Source: Alphaproteobacteria bacterium (GTDB lineage Bacteria; Pseudomonadota; Alphaproteobacteria; RF32; CAG-239). Taken from it: a stretch of 64,000 nt of DNA. This document shows, in pieces, positions 1-7,872 of the stretch; positions within the stretch are counted from its first letter, which is position 1; each line of letters begins with the position of its first letter. Below the pieces are notes generated by a model. That model was not told the DNA's origin. It was given only the letters and a program-made list of their open reading frames with translations, and did not search any database. The position numbers and the translations under genes were made by a program. The DNA is taken from assembly GCA_015062585.1 (NCBI GenBank), contig SUUJ01000007.1, positions 1 through 64,000 of the forward strand, given 5' to 3'.

Positions 1-35
1 TCATGAGAACTCGTCATGAAAACAAAAAGAAATAA
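1..35 (+). CDS. rplB: 50S ribosomal protein L2, C-terminal end (partial)
   Basis: Only the last ten or so codons are present; the frame reads MRTRHENKKK and stops at 33-35. A basic tail of the type IMRSRH-x-KK is the usual end of alphaproteobacterial L2, and L2 normally lies directly upstream of S19, which starts 12 nt later. The assignment rests on this tail and on gene order because the body of the gene is outside the window. Confidence 0.75.
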   Translation, partial: MRTRHENKKK

Positions 36-47
36 GGAGAAACGCTA

Positions 48-326
48 ATGACACGTTCCGTATGGAAAGGGCCGTTTGTTGATGGCTATCTTCTGAAAAA
101 AGCTGAAGCTGCCAGAGCTTCTAAGCGCAACGAAGTGATTAAAATTTGGTCTCGCCGTTCAACAATGTTGCCACAATTTGTTGGTTTAACATTCGGCGTA
201 CACAATGGTCATAAGTTCATCCCGGTATTGGTTACCGAGGATATGATTGGTCATAAATTTGGTGAGTTTGCTCCGACCCGTACATTCTACGGTCACGCTG
301 CAGACAAGAAAGCTAAGAGAGGTTAA
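48..326 (+). CDS. rpsS: 30S ribosomal protein S19
   Basis: A 92-residue S19 of normal length; it helps form the 30S head with S13 near the A/P-site tRNAs. Visible family motifs are RSVWKGPF at the N terminus, [11 protein letters not shown] in the middle and [12 protein letters not shown] near the C terminus. An AAGGAGA ribosome binding site lies 7 nt before the ATG. It is followed 2 nt later by rplV, as in the conserved S10 operon, so it is surely co-transcribed. Confidence 0.98.
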   Translation: MTRSVWKGPFVDGYLLKKAEAARASKRNEVIKIWSRRSTMLPQFVGLTFGVHNGHKFIPVLVTEDMIGHKFGEFAPTRTFYGHAADKKAKRG

Positions 327-328
327 TT

Positions 329-703
329 ATGAGTCAAGTTAAGAATGCTAGACGAGTTGGTGAAAAAGAGGCTTTGGCCATTTGCCACTCTATTCGTACC
401 TCTCCGCGCAAGCTGAATTTGGTTGCCCAATCTATCCGTGGATTGAGTGCTTCTAAGGCTGTTGCCGAACTCAGCTTTTCGAAGAAAAGAATCGCAAAAA
501 CTGCTTTGGCTGTATTGCAATCTGCAATTGCCAATGCTGAGAACAATCATCAACTCAATATCGACAAACTTTTTGTTAAAGAAGCTTATGTCGGTAAGGG
601 TTTGGTAATGAAACGTATGCACGCACGCGGTCGTGGCAGAGGGGCTAGAGTTTTGAAGCCTTTCTCAAATATGACTATCGTTGTTGCAGAGCGTGGGGAG
701 TAA
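329..703 (+). CDS. rplV: 50S ribosomal protein L22
   Basis: L22 of 124 residues, a 23S rRNA-binding protein whose long beta-hairpin lines the peptide exit tunnel. The [15 protein letters not shown] segment and the C-terminal [23 protein letters not shown] block (the tunnel hairpin, rich in Arg and Gly) are diagnostic. It sits between rpsS and rpsC with spacers of a few nucleotides, the standard S10 order. Confidence 0.98.
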   Translation: MSQVKNARRVGEKEALAICHSIRTSPRKLNLVAQSIRGLSASKAVAELSFSKKRIAKTALAVLQSAIANAENNHQLNIDKLFVKEAYVGKGLVMKRMHARGRGRGARVLKPFSNMTIVVAERGE

Positions 704-707
704 TCTG

Positions 708-1376
708 ATGGGACAAAAAGTAAATCCTACAAGTCTTCGTCTTGGAGTTAACCGTACTTGGGACTCTCGTTGGTATGCTGATGAAAAATATTCAGATTAC
801 CTTCACGAAGATGTTAAAATTAAAGAATTCTTGAAAGAAAAATTGGCTCAGGCCGGTGTAAGCAAGATTGTTATTGAACGTCCTGCTAAAAAAGCCAGAG
901 TTACAATTCATTCTGCAAGACCGGGTGTTGTAATTGGTAAGAAAGGTCAAGATATTGAAGTTTTGAGAAAAGACATTCAAAAAATGACTGATTCTGAAGT
1001 TCAATTGAACATCCTGGAAGTTAGAAAACCTGAGTTGGATGCACAATTGGTGGCTGACAGCGTTGCACAACAATTGGAAAGACGCGTTGCTTTCCGTCGT
1101 GCTATGAAACGCGTTATGCAATCAGCTTTGCGTTTGGGTGCCGAAGGTATTAAGGTTGCTTGTTCAGGTCGTTTAGGCGGTGCTGAAATTGCAAGAACCG
1201 AACACTATCGTGAAGGTCGTGTTCCTTTGCACACATTGCGTGCTGACATTGATTATGCTACATCAACAGCTCATACAACTTATGGTGCCTGTGGCGTAAA
1301 AGTTTGGATCTATAAGGGCGAAATTATGGCTCATGATCCGATGGCTCAGGACAAAAAGTTGGCTGAACAGAAATAA
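708..1376 (+). CDS. rpsC: 30S ribosomal protein S3
   Basis: S3, 222 residues, on the solvent side of the 30S head at the mRNA entry channel. The reading frame is open further upstream, but [13 protein letters not shown] is the conserved S3 N terminus, so the ATG at 708, after GGGGAG at 695-700, is chosen. The KH type 2 RNA-binding domain is visible around residues 60-80 ([16 protein letters not shown]), followed by the S3 C-terminal domain with [11 protein letters not shown]. Confidence 0.98.
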   Translation: MGQKVNPTSLRLGVNRTWDSRWYADEKYSDYLHEDVKIKEFLKEKLAQAGVSKIVIERPAKKARVTIHSARPGVVIGKKGQDIEVLRKDIQKMTDSEVQLNILEVRKPELDAQLVADSVAQQLERRVAFRRAMKRVMQSALRLGAEGIKVACSGRLGGAEIARTEHYREGRVPLHTLRADIDYATSTAHTTYGACGVKVWIYKGEIMAHDPMAQDKKLAEQK

Positions 1377-1389
1377 TGGGTGAATAAAG

Positions 1390-1818
1390 ATGTTAAGTCC
1401 AAAGAGATTAAAATTCCGCAAACAGCATAAGGGCCGTATTCACGGCTTGGCCAAAGGCGGATCAGAATTGAGTTTTGGTTCATATGGCTTAAAGGCTTTG
1501 ACTCCGGAACGCATTACAGCTCGTCAAATTGAGGCAGCTCGTCGTGCTATTACCCGTGAGATGAAGAGACTTGGTCAATTATGGATTAGAATTTTCCCAG
1601 ATGTACCGGTTACTGATAAACCAGCCGAGGTTCGTATGGGTAAAGGTAAAGGTTCTGTTGAATTCTGGGTTGCCAGAGTTAAACCGGGTCGTGTTTTGTT
1701 TGAATGTGGCGGTATTGATGAAGAAACTGCTCGCAGAGCTTTGGCTTTGGGTGCTGCCAAACTTCCAATCAAAACAAAGTTTGTTAAAAAACTTAATTCA
1801 GAACTGGGAGCAGAATAA
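1390..1818 (+). CDS. rplP: 50S ribosomal protein L16
   Basis: L16 of 142 residues, close to the usual 137-140. It binds 23S rRNA near the A-site tRNA elbow and is needed for late 50S assembly. [16 protein letters not shown] at the N terminus and [19 protein letters not shown] in the middle are family hallmarks. The stop TAA (1816-1818) overlaps the rpmC ATG by one base, indicating translational coupling. Confidence 0.98.
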   Translation: MLSPKRLKFRKQHKGRIHGLAKGGSELSFGSYGLKALTPERITARQIEAARRAITREMKRLGQLWIRIFPDVPVTDKPAEVRMGKGKGSVEFWVARVKPGRVLFECGGIDEETARRALALGAAKLPIKTKFVKKLNSELGAE

Positions 1819-2015
1819 TGGTAAAAACTAAAGATCTTCGTGCTATGAGCTTGGATGAATTAGAGTCTAAATTGGTCGAATGCAAAAAAGAACAATTTAA
1901 CTTGCGCATCCAACAATCTACCGGACAATTGCAAAATACAGCTCAGCTGGCAAAAGTTCGTAAAGAAGTAGCAAAAATCAACACGCTCATCACTGAGCGC
2001 AAGAAGAATAACTAA
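1818..2015 (+). CDS. rpmC: 50S ribosomal protein L29
   Basis: Small 65-residue L29, which sits beside the peptide exit tunnel and contributes to the docking area for SRP and trigger factor. It has the two-helix pattern of the family, with DELESKLVECKKEQFNLRIQ and a C-terminal AKVRKEVAKINTLITE. The start overlaps the rplP stop by one base. Confidence 0.97.
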   Translation: MVKTKDLRAMSLDELESKLVECKKEQFNLRIQQSTGQLQNTAQLAKVRKEVAKINTLITERKKNN

Positions 2016-2027
2016 GGGAGAAATATA

Positions 2028-2264
2028 ATGCCTAAAAGAATTCTTCAAGGTGTTGTTGTGAGTGATAAGCAGGACAAAACTGTCGTAGTCAGTGTAGAGC
2101 GTCAAGTTATGCACCCTGTTTATAAAAAATTCATCAAGAAAAGCAAAAAATATGCTGCTCATGATGAGAACAATCAGTTCAAAGTTGGTGATACAGTTCG
2201 CATTCAAGAATGCGCTCCTGTTTCAAAAAACAAGACTTGGACTGTAATCGTTGATAACGCCTAA
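2028..2264 (+). CDS. rpsQ: 30S ribosomal protein S17
   Basis: S17 of 78 residues, an OB-fold primary 16S rRNA-binding protein. Motifs include [39 protein letters not shown] and [18 protein letters not shown]. It is the last gene of the S10 part of the cluster; an 82-nt spacer with a hairpin separates it from rplN. Confidence 0.98.
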   Translation: MPKRILQGVVVSDKQDKTVVVSVERQVMHPVYKKFIKKSKKYAAHDENNQFKVGDTVRIQECAPVSKNKTWTVIVDNA

Positions 2265-2272
2265 GAAATATA

Positions 2273-2316
2273 CTGTTTTAAGGGCATTGTTAAAAAGACA
2301 ATGTCCTGACAAACAG
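2273..2316 (+). promoter_or_regulatory. Stem-loop at the S10/spc boundary
   Basis: AGGGCATTGT at 2281-2290 pairs with ACAATGTCCT at 2298-2307 (one G-U) around a 7-nt loop, and CTGTTT at 2273-2278 can extend it with AAACAG at 2311-2316. There is no U-tract, so it is unlikely to be a strong terminator. Its place between the last S10 gene and the first spc gene fits an mRNA-processing, attenuation or ribosomal-protein autoregulation site; the role is inference. Confidence 0.5.
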
Positions 2317-2346
2317 GAAACTAAATTAAAGAAAAGGAATTAGAAA

Positions 2347-2715
2347 ATGATACAGATGCAAACCAACCTTGATGTCGCCGACAACTCTGGTGCTCGTCAG
2401 GTGCAGTGCATTAAAGTTCTTGGTGGTTCCAAGAGAATGCATGCCTCTGTTGGCGATGTTATAGTAGTGTCTATTAAAGACGCTATTCCAAAGGGTCGTG
2501 TTAAAAAAGGTGATGTTCACAAAGCTGTGATTGTTCGTACAGCTTCGGACATCAGAAGAAAAGACGGATCAGTAATCCGTTTTGATAAAAACGCTGCAGT
2601 TCTTATTAACAAGGACGGAGAACCAATCGGTACTCGTATTTTCGGCCCTGTTACAAGAGAGCTCAGAAACAAGAAATTTATGAAAATTATTTCATTAGCA
2701 CCGGAGGTATTATAA
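2347..2715 (+). CDS. rplN: 50S ribosomal protein L14
   Basis: L14, 122 residues, the standard length. It binds 23S rRNA and forms intersubunit bridges with 16S rRNA. The start [18 protein letters not shown] and the block [13 protein letters not shown] near the C terminus are characteristic. It is the first gene of the spc part of the cluster and its stop overlaps the rplX start by one base. Confidence 0.98.
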   Translation: MIQMQTNLDVADNSGARQVQCIKVLGGSKRMHASVGDVIVVSIKDAIPKGRVKKGDVHKAVIVRTASDIRRKDGSVIRFDKNAAVLINKDGEPIGTRIFGPVTRELRNKKFMKIISLAPEVL

Positions 2716-3023
2716 TGCCTAAGTTGAAAATTAAAAAGGGCGACCAAGTTGTTATTTTGTCAGGTGATGACAAAGGCAAAACTGGTGAAGTTTTGAAAGC
2801 AATGCCAAAAGAAAACAAGGTTGTTGTTAAAGGTATAAATTTGGTAAAAAGACATACCAAACCAAGCCAAACAAACCCTGGCGGTATTGTAACCAAAGAA
2901 GCACCTATCAATGTTTCAAATGTAGCTTTTGCTAAAGACGGTAAACCGACTAAAGTTGGCTACAAAAATGTTGATGGTAAAAAAGTGCGCGTAGCTCGTA
3001 AAACCGGTGCTGTAATCGACTAA
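2715..3023 (+). CDS. rplX: 50S ribosomal protein L24
   Basis: L24 of 102 residues, a 23S rRNA-binding assembly initiator at the exit tunnel. The KOW motif is at the N terminus ([20 protein letters not shown]), followed by [15 protein letters not shown] and [12 protein letters not shown], all typical. It is tightly packed between rplN and rplE. Confidence 0.98.
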   Translation: MPKLKIKKGDQVVILSGDDKGKTGEVLKAMPKENKVVVKGINLVKRHTKPSQTNPGGIVTKEAPINVSNVAFAKDGKPTKVGYKNVDGKKVRVARKTGAVID

Positions 3024-3037
3024 TGGGAGAAAAATTT

Positions 3038-3577
3038 ATGGCAAATTTTGAAGACTTATACAATCAAGTCATAAAAAAATCTCTTGTGGAAAAATTCGGT
3101 TACACAAACCCACACGAGATTCCGAAATTGACTAAGATTGTTTTGAATATCGGTGTTGGCGACGCCAATGTCGATAAGAAAAAACTGAACAACGCTGTTG
3201 AGGAATTGGCTTTGATCGCAGGTCAAAAACCTGTTGTTACCACAGCCCGTAAATCAATTGCTACTTTCAAATTGAGAGAAGGTATGCCTATTGGTTGCAA
3301 AGTTACTTTGCGCTCTACAAGAATGTATGAATTCTTGGAAAGATTAATCAATATGGCTTTGCCGCGCGTTAGAGACTTCCACGGTATCAGTGGTAAGAAC
3401 TTTGACGGCAGAGGAAACTTTGCATTTGGTATTAAAGAACAAATCATCTTCCCTGAAATCAACTATGATAAAGTTGAAAACATCAGAGGTATGGACATTT
3501 GTATTTGTACATCTGCAAAAACTGATGAAGAAGCAAAAGCTCTTCTTACCGGCTTTAACCTTCCTTACAAGAAATAA
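3038..3577 (+). CDS. rplE: 50S ribosomal protein L5
   Basis: L5 binds 5S rRNA and contacts P-site tRNA. An in-frame ATG at 3023 overlaps the rplX stop, but GGGAGA at 3025-3030 sits 7 nt before the ATG at 3038 and gives the normal 179-residue protein, so 3038 is preferred. Motifs include [33 protein letters not shown] and PRVRDFHGI. Confidence 0.97.
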   Translation: MANFEDLYNQVIKKSLVEKFGYTNPHEIPKLTKIVLNIGVGDANVDKKKLNNAVEELALIAGQKPVVTTARKSIATFKLREGMPIGCKVTLRSTRMYEFLERLINMALPRVRDFHGISGKNFDGRGNFAFGIKEQIIFPEINYDKVENIRGMDICICTSAKTDEEAKALLTGFNLPYKK

Positions 3578-3590
3578 GTGGAGATAAACA

Positions 3591-3896
3591 ATGGCAAAAA
3601 CAAGTTCAGTTTACAGAAACTTGAAAAGAGCTAAAATGGCAGAGAAGTTTGCTTCACGTCGTAATAAGCTCAAAAAGATAGTTATGGATAAAACAATTTC
3701 TCCTGAGGAGAGATTCCAAGCTACTTTGAAATTAGCTGAGATGCCGCGTAATTCTGCAAAGAACAGATACAGAAATCGTTGCAAGATTACAGGTCGTTCT
3801 CGTGGTGTTTATAGAAAATTCGGATTGGCCCGTGTTGAATTGCGTGACATGGCCAGCTTCGGCGAAATTCCGGGTTTAGTTAAATCAAGCTGGTAG
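3591..3896 (+). CDS. rpsN: 30S ribosomal protein S14 (zinc-free type)
   Basis: S14 of 101 residues, a late-binding protein of the 30S head. The length and the lack of the two CxxC pairs place it in the long zinc-independent class. The C-terminal block [21 protein letters not shown], shared by all S14 proteins, is intact. A GGAG site precedes the start. Confidence 0.98.
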   Translation: MAKTSSVYRNLKRAKMAEKFASRRNKLKKIVMDKTISPEERFQATLKLAEMPRNSAKNRYRNRCKITGRSRGVYRKFGLARVELRDMASFGEIPGLVKSSW

Positions 3897-3907
3897 GAGA
3901 TTCGAAT

Positions 3908-4306
3908 ATGTCAATGACAGATCCTTTGGGCGATATGCTCACACGCATTAGAAACGCACAAAGAGCTAAGAAGAGTGAAGTCGTATCACCTGCTTCTCGC
4001 TTGCGTGAAAATGTGTTAGAAGTTTTGAAGAAAGAAGGCTATATTTTAGGTTATGAAAAGACCAATGTACGCCCCGGTATTGATGAACTTCACATTAAAT
4101 TGAAGTACTTTGAAGGTGCTTCTGTAATTACAGAAATTTTCCGCGTATCTACTCCGGGCAGAAGAGTATATTCTTCAGTTAAAGATTTGCCTAGAGTTTA
4201 CAATGGTTTGGGTATTTCTATCGTTTCTACACCTCAAGGTGTTATGAGCGATAATGATGCCAGAAAAGCCAATGTCGGCGGCGAAATTTTGTGCCAAGTA
4301 TTTTAA
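3908..4306 (+). CDS. rpsH: 30S ribosomal protein S8
   Basis: S8 of 132 residues, a primary 16S rRNA-binding protein that in enterobacteria also represses the spc mRNA. It begins [16 protein letters not shown] and ends with the strongly conserved [20 protein letters not shown] and GGEILCQVF. The ATG at 3914 would give the more usual MTDPLGDM start; the upstream ATG at 3908 has the better spaced GGAG. Confidence 0.97.
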   Translation: MSMTDPLGDMLTRIRNAQRAKKSEVVSPASRLRENVLEVLKKEGYILGYEKTNVRPGIDELHIKLKYFEGASVITEIFRVSTPGRRVYSSVKDLPRVYNGLGISIVSTPQGVMSDNDARKANVGGEILCQVF

Positions 4307-4321
4307 GGGAGGATTATCGGT

Positions 4322-4858
4322 ATGTCTAGAGTTGGAAAATATCCGGTTATCGTTCCTGAAGGCGTTAACGTTACTGTTGAAGCTGAAAACATTTTGGTTA
4401 AAGGTAAAAATGGCGAATTGTCTTGTCATTATAGCCCTGATCATGTTTCTGTTTCAGTAGATGGAAATAAAGTAGTTGTTGCTCCTAAAGGCGAAACCAA
4501 ATTGGATAGAGCTTTGTGGGGAACAACAAGAGCTAACATTAACACTTTGGTTAAAGGTGTTAGCGAAGGCTTTACAAAAGAATTAGAGCTGATTGGTGTG
4601 GGTTACAAAGCCCGTGTAGAAGGCACTAAGTTGATTATGTCTTTGGGTTATTCTCATGATGTTACTATCGAGACACCTAAAGGTTTGAAGATTACTTGTG
4701 CATCTCCGACACAAATCAGCATCTTTGGTGCAGATAAACAACTTGTCGGTCAAACTGCTTCGGAAATTCGCGAATGGAGAAAACCGGAACCATACAAAGG
4801 TAAAGGTATCAGATATGTCGGCGAATATGTACGTCGTAAAGAAGGCAAGAAAAAATAA
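4322..4858 (+). CDS. rplF: 50S ribosomal protein L6
   Basis: L6 of 178 residues, binding 23S rRNA near the sarcin-ricin loop. It starts MSRVGKYPVIVPEGV and carries the C-terminal signature KPEPYKGKGIRYVGE. The two repeated L6 domains are visible as paired beta-rich halves. It overlaps nothing and follows rpsH after 15 nt with GGGAGG as ribosome binding site. Confidence 0.98.
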   Translation: MSRVGKYPVIVPEGVNVTVEAENILVKGKNGELSCHYSPDHVSVSVDGNKVVVAPKGETKLDRALWGTTRANINTLVKGVSEGFTKELELIGVGYKARVEGTKLIMSLGYSHDVTIETPKGLKITCASPTQISIFGADKQLVGQTASEIREWRKPEPYKGKGIRYVGEYVRRKEGKKK

Positions 4859-4870
4859 GGATAAAAACTA

Positions 4871-5233
4871 ATGAGTACACCAAAAGAATTGTTTGAAAAG
4901 AGAAAAGGTCGCGTTAGATCTGCTCTGAAAAAAGCTGCGAATGGAAAGATGAGATTGTCTGTATTTCGCAGTGGAAAACACATGTATGCTCAGATTATTG
5001 ACGATGTAAAAGGCGTTACTGTTGCTTCAGCCTCTACTTTGGATAAAGAAGTCAGAGAAAACTTGAAGAAAACAGCCAATATCGAAGCTGCTAGTTTCGT
5101 AGGTAAAGTTATTGCCGAACGCGCTGTAAAATCAGGTGTAAGCGAAGTGGTTTTTGACCGCGGCGGTTACATTTATCACGGTCGTGTTAAGGCTTTGGCA
5201 GATGCAGCACGCAGTGCTGGTTTGAAATTCTAA
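4871..5233 (+). CDS. rplR: 50S ribosomal protein L18
   Basis: L18 of 120 residues; it binds 5S rRNA together with L5. The segments [18 protein letters not shown] and [20 protein letters not shown] at the C terminus are family signatures. The basic N terminus is RNA-binding. Gene order rplF-rplR-rpsE is canonical. Confidence 0.98.
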   Translation: MSTPKELFEKRKGRVRSALKKAANGKMRLSVFRSGKHMYAQIIDDVKGVTVASASTLDKEVRENLKKTANIEAASFVGKVIAERAVKSGVSEVVFDRGGYIYHGRVKALADAARSAGLKF

Positions 5234-5246
5234 GGGAGAATAGAAA

Positions 5247-5822
5247 ATGGCACAACAAGCTGTAGAACAACGTCGTACTAATAGTAAGGCTGAGAAAAAA
5301 GAAGAATTGGTTGAAAAACTGGTTCATGTAAACCGTGTTGCCAAAACCGTTAAAGGTGGTCGCACAATGAGTTTTGCTGCCGTTGTCGTAGTCGGTGACC
5401 AAAAAGGCCGTGTAGGCTTTGGTTCCGGTAAGGCTTCTGAAGTTCCTGAAGCTATTACAAAAGCTACTAACGAAGCAAAAAGAAATATGATCCGCATTCC
5501 TTTGCGCGAAGGTAGAACTTTGCACCACGATATAGCCGGTCGTTACGGCGCAGGTAAAGTTTATTTGAGAACTGCTCCTGCCGGTACCGGTGTTATCGCA
5601 GGTGGTCCTATGCGTGCAGTATTTGAAGTTTTGGGCGTGCAAGATGTGGTTGCAAAATCTGTCGGTTCTAACAACCCGTACAATATGATTAAGGCAACTT
5701 TTGAAGCTTTGAAATCAATTAACTCTCCGAGAATGGTTGCTGCCAGACGCGGTAAGAAAGTTGGTGACATTGTTTCTCGTCGCGAAAACTCTAATTCTAA
5801 ATCTGTAGCAGAGGAGGCTTAA
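5247..5822 (+). CDS. rpsE: 30S ribosomal protein S5
   Basis: S5 of 191 residues, at the mRNA entry channel and important for decoding fidelity. The double-stranded RNA-binding fold shows [20 protein letters not shown] and [14 protein letters not shown], followed by [20 protein letters not shown] and [14 protein letters not shown]. The N-terminal extension and Ser/Asn-rich tail are somewhat longer than in E. coli (167 residues), as is common in alphaproteobacteria. Confidence 0.98.
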   Translation: MAQQAVEQRRTNSKAEKKEELVEKLVHVNRVAKTVKGGRTMSFAAVVVVGDQKGRVGFGSGKASEVPEAITKATNEAKRNMIRIPLREGRTLHHDIAGRYGAGKVYLRTAPAGTGVIAGGPMRAVFEVLGVQDVVAKSVGSNNPYNMIKATFEALKSINSPRMVAARRGKKVGDIVSRRENSNSKSVAEEA

Positions 5823-5825
5823 TCG

Positions 5826-6008
5826 ATGGCTAAGAAAACTATAAAAGTTACTCAAATCGCAAGCCCTATCGGCAAGCCAAAAGATCAAAGAGCTACTTTG
5901 ATTGGTTTAGGTTTGAACAAATTGAACAAAGTGTCTGTATTGGAAGATACTCCGTCTGTTCGCGGAATGATCAGAAAGGTGCAGCATTTGGTTAAAGTCG
6001 AAGAGTAA
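5826..6008 (+). CDS. rpmD: 50S ribosomal protein L30
   Basis: L30 of 60 residues, normal size. The pattern [28 protein letters not shown] and the closing [16 protein letters not shown] fit the family throughout. It follows rpsE by 3 nt. Unusually, 154 nt with a long palindrome separate it from rplO, which in most bacteria begins within a few nucleotides. Confidence 0.98.
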   Translation: MAKKTIKVTQIASPIGKPKDQRATLIGLGLNKLNKVSVLEDTPSVRGMIRKVQHLVKVEE

Positions 6009-6010
6009 TA

Positions 6011-6119
6011 AAATCTTGCAAAAGGGGTTGTCATACTTGAAAATTTTTCGCTCATGTATCTTCTTTTGTACACATCGCTCAAAATTTTCGGCGTAGCACA
6101 ACCCTTTATCAAGATTTTG
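6011..6119. repeat. Long palindromic element between rpmD and rplO
   Basis: Outer arms are AAAATCTTGC plus AAAAGGGGTTGT (6011-6032) and ACAACCCTTT plus ATCAAGATTTT (6099-6119), pairing except for one or two positions. Inner arms GAAAATTTT with CATGTA and TACACAT with AAAATTTTC pair again. The core resembles the AAAATT/ATGTAG palindromes after ettA and ftsH, as do the GGTTGT/ACAACC outer arms. It has no U-tract, and the rplO genes downstream must still be transcribed, so it is more likely a processing site or inserted repeat than a terminator. Confidence 0.7.
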
Positions 6120-6162
6120 GAACTTTGAATAATGACTTTTTGTATTTGAAGGATTAAAAAAA

Positions 6163-6618
6163 ATGAAACTTAACGAAATTAGAGATAACGAAGGCGCTAG
6201 AAAATCACGCAAGCGTGTTGCTCGTGGTATCGGTAGCGGTTCAGGTAAAACCGGTGGTCGTGGACAAAAAGGTCAAAAATCTCGTTCGGGTGTTGCTGTA
6301 AACGGTTTTGAAGGCGGTCAAATGCCTATCTATCGTAGACTTCCGAAAAGAGGTTTTAACAACCACTTTGCTAAGGAATATGCAGTTGTTAACTTGGATA
6401 CACTTCAAAAGGCTGTTGATGCCGGAAAATTGAATGCTGAAGATATCAATGTTGAAGCTTTGCTCAAAGCCGGTATCGTTAGCAAAAAATTGGACGGTAT
6501 TCGTTTGTTGGCCCGTGGTGCTATCACATCTAAGGTTAATGTTACTGTAAATTCTGCTTCTAAATCTGCTGTTGCCGCTGTTGAAAAAGCAGGTGGTAAA
6601 GTAAATTTTGTTGCTTAA
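6163..6618 (+). CDS. rplO: 50S ribosomal protein L15
   Basis: L15 of 151 residues, needed for late 50S assembly. The Gly-rich basic N terminus ([28 protein letters not shown]) and [13 protein letters not shown] are diagnostic. It is the last gene of this ribosomal block: an intrinsic terminator follows at 6641, whereas secY normally comes next. Confidence 0.98.
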   Translation: MKLNEIRDNEGARKSRKRVARGIGSGSGKTGGRGQKGQKSRSGVAVNGFEGGQMPIYRRLPKRGFNNHFAKEYAVVNLDTLQKAVDAGKLNAEDINVEALLKAGIVSKKLDGIRLLARGAITSKVNVTVNSASKSAVAAVEKAGGKVNFVA

Positions 6619-6640
6619 TTTATCTTTAGATAAAAATAAG

Positions 6641-6671
6641 AAGCCTCTCTTGATTTGGAGAGGCTTTTTTT
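6641..6671 (+). terminator. Intrinsic terminator ending the ribosomal protein block
   Basis: AAGCCTCTC (6641-6649) pairs perfectly with GAGAGGCTT (6658-6666) across an 8-nt loop, followed by a run of T to 6671. It lies 23 nt after the rplO stop. Confidence 0.9.
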
Positions 6672-6729
6672 GTTGCTTTAAAGGTGTTTGTATAATATAT
6701 TGAGTGCCGATTTTGAAAGGCAAATGATA

Positions 6730-7596
6730 ATGCAAAATTTTTCGCTTCACACTCATACAATCGGGTTTGACGGTCGCAATACAGAAGAAGAAATGTTGCG
6801 CCGTGCCGAAGAATTGGGTTGGAAAAAAATTGGTTTTTCCAATCACTTTATTGTACATCCTCGTATTGAGGAAGCGCCCATGTATGACAATGCCAAAAAG
6901 CGCGGTTATGATGCGATTTATTCATCATCATTTGATGAGGTAATAGCAAAGTTTGAAACGCATTATAAAACGCTTGATGAATTGCAATACACGACAGATG
7001 TAAAAATCTTAAAAGGTATGGAAGTTGATTTTTTCAATAATGATGAGTGGCGAAAAGGTTTTGAGGAAGCAGTTTCGTATCTTAAACCGGACTATTTAAT
7101 CGGGTCGGCGCATTTTGTGGAGCAAGACGGAATATTGTTTAATTCGCACGATTTGAAAAAGGCTTCAAAAATCGAACAACAAAAGTTGCTCACTCGATAT
7201 TGGCAAAATGTCAGAGGAGCGGCGGGTTCAGGTCTGTTTACTTTTTTGGCACATTTGGATTTGATGAAAAAAGTAGGATTGGGAAGTGAAGATAGTTGGT
7301 CGGAAGAAGAGTTTAAGACCGTGCAGGCAATTAAAAAAGCAGGTGTAATGGTGGAGCTTAATACTTCGGCATTTAAGCGAGGTGATGAGCCGTATCCGAG
7401 CAAAAGAATTATGCAAATGTTGGCCAATGAAAATGTCAAAGTTATTTTGAGTGATGATGCTCATGATGTTGCAAGGTTAGGTGCTGATTTTGGCAGGGCT
7501 TATGATATAGCAAAAGCGTGCGGAATAAAGAATTTTTATAGTGATTCCGTAATCAATAATTTTTTGTTGCCCAAAAGCATAAATCGTGGTTGTTGA
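6730..7596 (+). CDS. PHP-domain phosphatase, histidinol-phosphatase-like
   Basis: A 288-residue PHP-superfamily metal-dependent phosphoesterase. The N-terminal FSLHTHT and GFSNH motifs, IGSAHFV, FLAHLDLMKK and the C-terminal LSDDAHD supply the His/Asp metal ligands in the order of HisK-type histidinol phosphatases. The ATG at 6730 is chosen because GAAAGG lies 9 nt upstream; ATG 6724 is too close to it. No other his genes are present, so the substrate is uncertain. A TATAAT box at 6691-6696, just beyond the terminator, suggests its own promoter. Confidence 0.8.
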   Translation: MQNFSLHTHTIGFDGRNTEEEMLRRAEELGWKKIGFSNHFIVHPRIEEAPMYDNAKKRGYDAIYSSSFDEVIAKFETHYKTLDELQYTTDVKILKGMEVDFFNNDEWRKGFEEAVSYLKPDYLIGSAHFVEQDGILFNSHDLKKASKIEQQKLLTRYWQNVRGAAGSGLFTFLAHLDLMKKVGLGSEDSWSEEEFKTVQAIKKAGVMVELNTSAFKRGDEPYPSKRIMQMLANENVKVILSDDAHDVARLGADFGRAYDIAKACGIKNFYSDSVINNFLLPKSINRGC

Positions 7597-7633
7597 TTTG
7601 TTTTGTTTTTATCTTTTTTTGTCTAAAAACAAG

Positions 7634-7662
7634 TTTACTTAATCTTAAAAATATGGTATTAT
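7634..7662 (+). promoter_or_regulatory. Candidate sigma70-type promoter
   Basis: TTTACT (7634-7639) and TATTAT (7657-7662) are separated by 17 nt, a good vegetative promoter match. It would start transcription near 7669 and drive the small unit ending in the terminator at 7811-7845. Confidence 0.55.
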
Positions 7663-7697
7663 AAGTTATACATTAACGAAACCAAGGGTTTTAAGAT

Positions 7698-7826
7698 ATG
7701 TGTGAAGTAATGCATAATATCAACAAAAAAAATCAGTGTGAAAGTGGCGGAAATCTGCACACACGCACACATTTAAACTCTGCTAAGCACAAGTTAAACA
7801 AGATTAACATACACCCAAAGGGATAA
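7698..7826 (+). CDS. Candidate 42-residue small protein
   Basis: A short frame from ATG 7698 to TAA 7824-7826, preceded by AAGGG 9 nt upstream and a promoter-like pair at 7634-7662. The product would be basic, with two Cys and five His and no membrane segment. The stop codon lies in the loop of the following terminator, so the transcript would be only about 175 nt. It could equally be a small non-coding RNA or a leader of the next gene. I recognise no family. Confidence 0.4.
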   Translation: MCEVMHNINKKNQCESGGNLHTRTHLNSAKHKLNKINIHPKG

Positions 7827-7845
7827 TACCCCTTTGGGTGTTTTT
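7811..7845 (+). terminator. Intrinsic terminator or attenuator before the repeat-protein gene
   Basis: ACACCCAAAGGG (7811-7822) pairs with CCCTTTGGGTGT (7830-7841) and is followed by TTTTT. It overlaps the end of the 42-codon frame and lies 28 nt before the 7873 gene, so it may either close the small transcript or attenuate read-through into the large gene. Confidence 0.85.
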
Positions 7846-7872
7846 CTTTTGCTCTAAACAAGGATAAGAGAT

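Noticed and set aside
3023..3037. Upstream start for rplE
   Set aside because: The ATG at 3023 lies before the ribosome binding site at 3025-3030; the start at 3038 gives the normal 179-residue L5.
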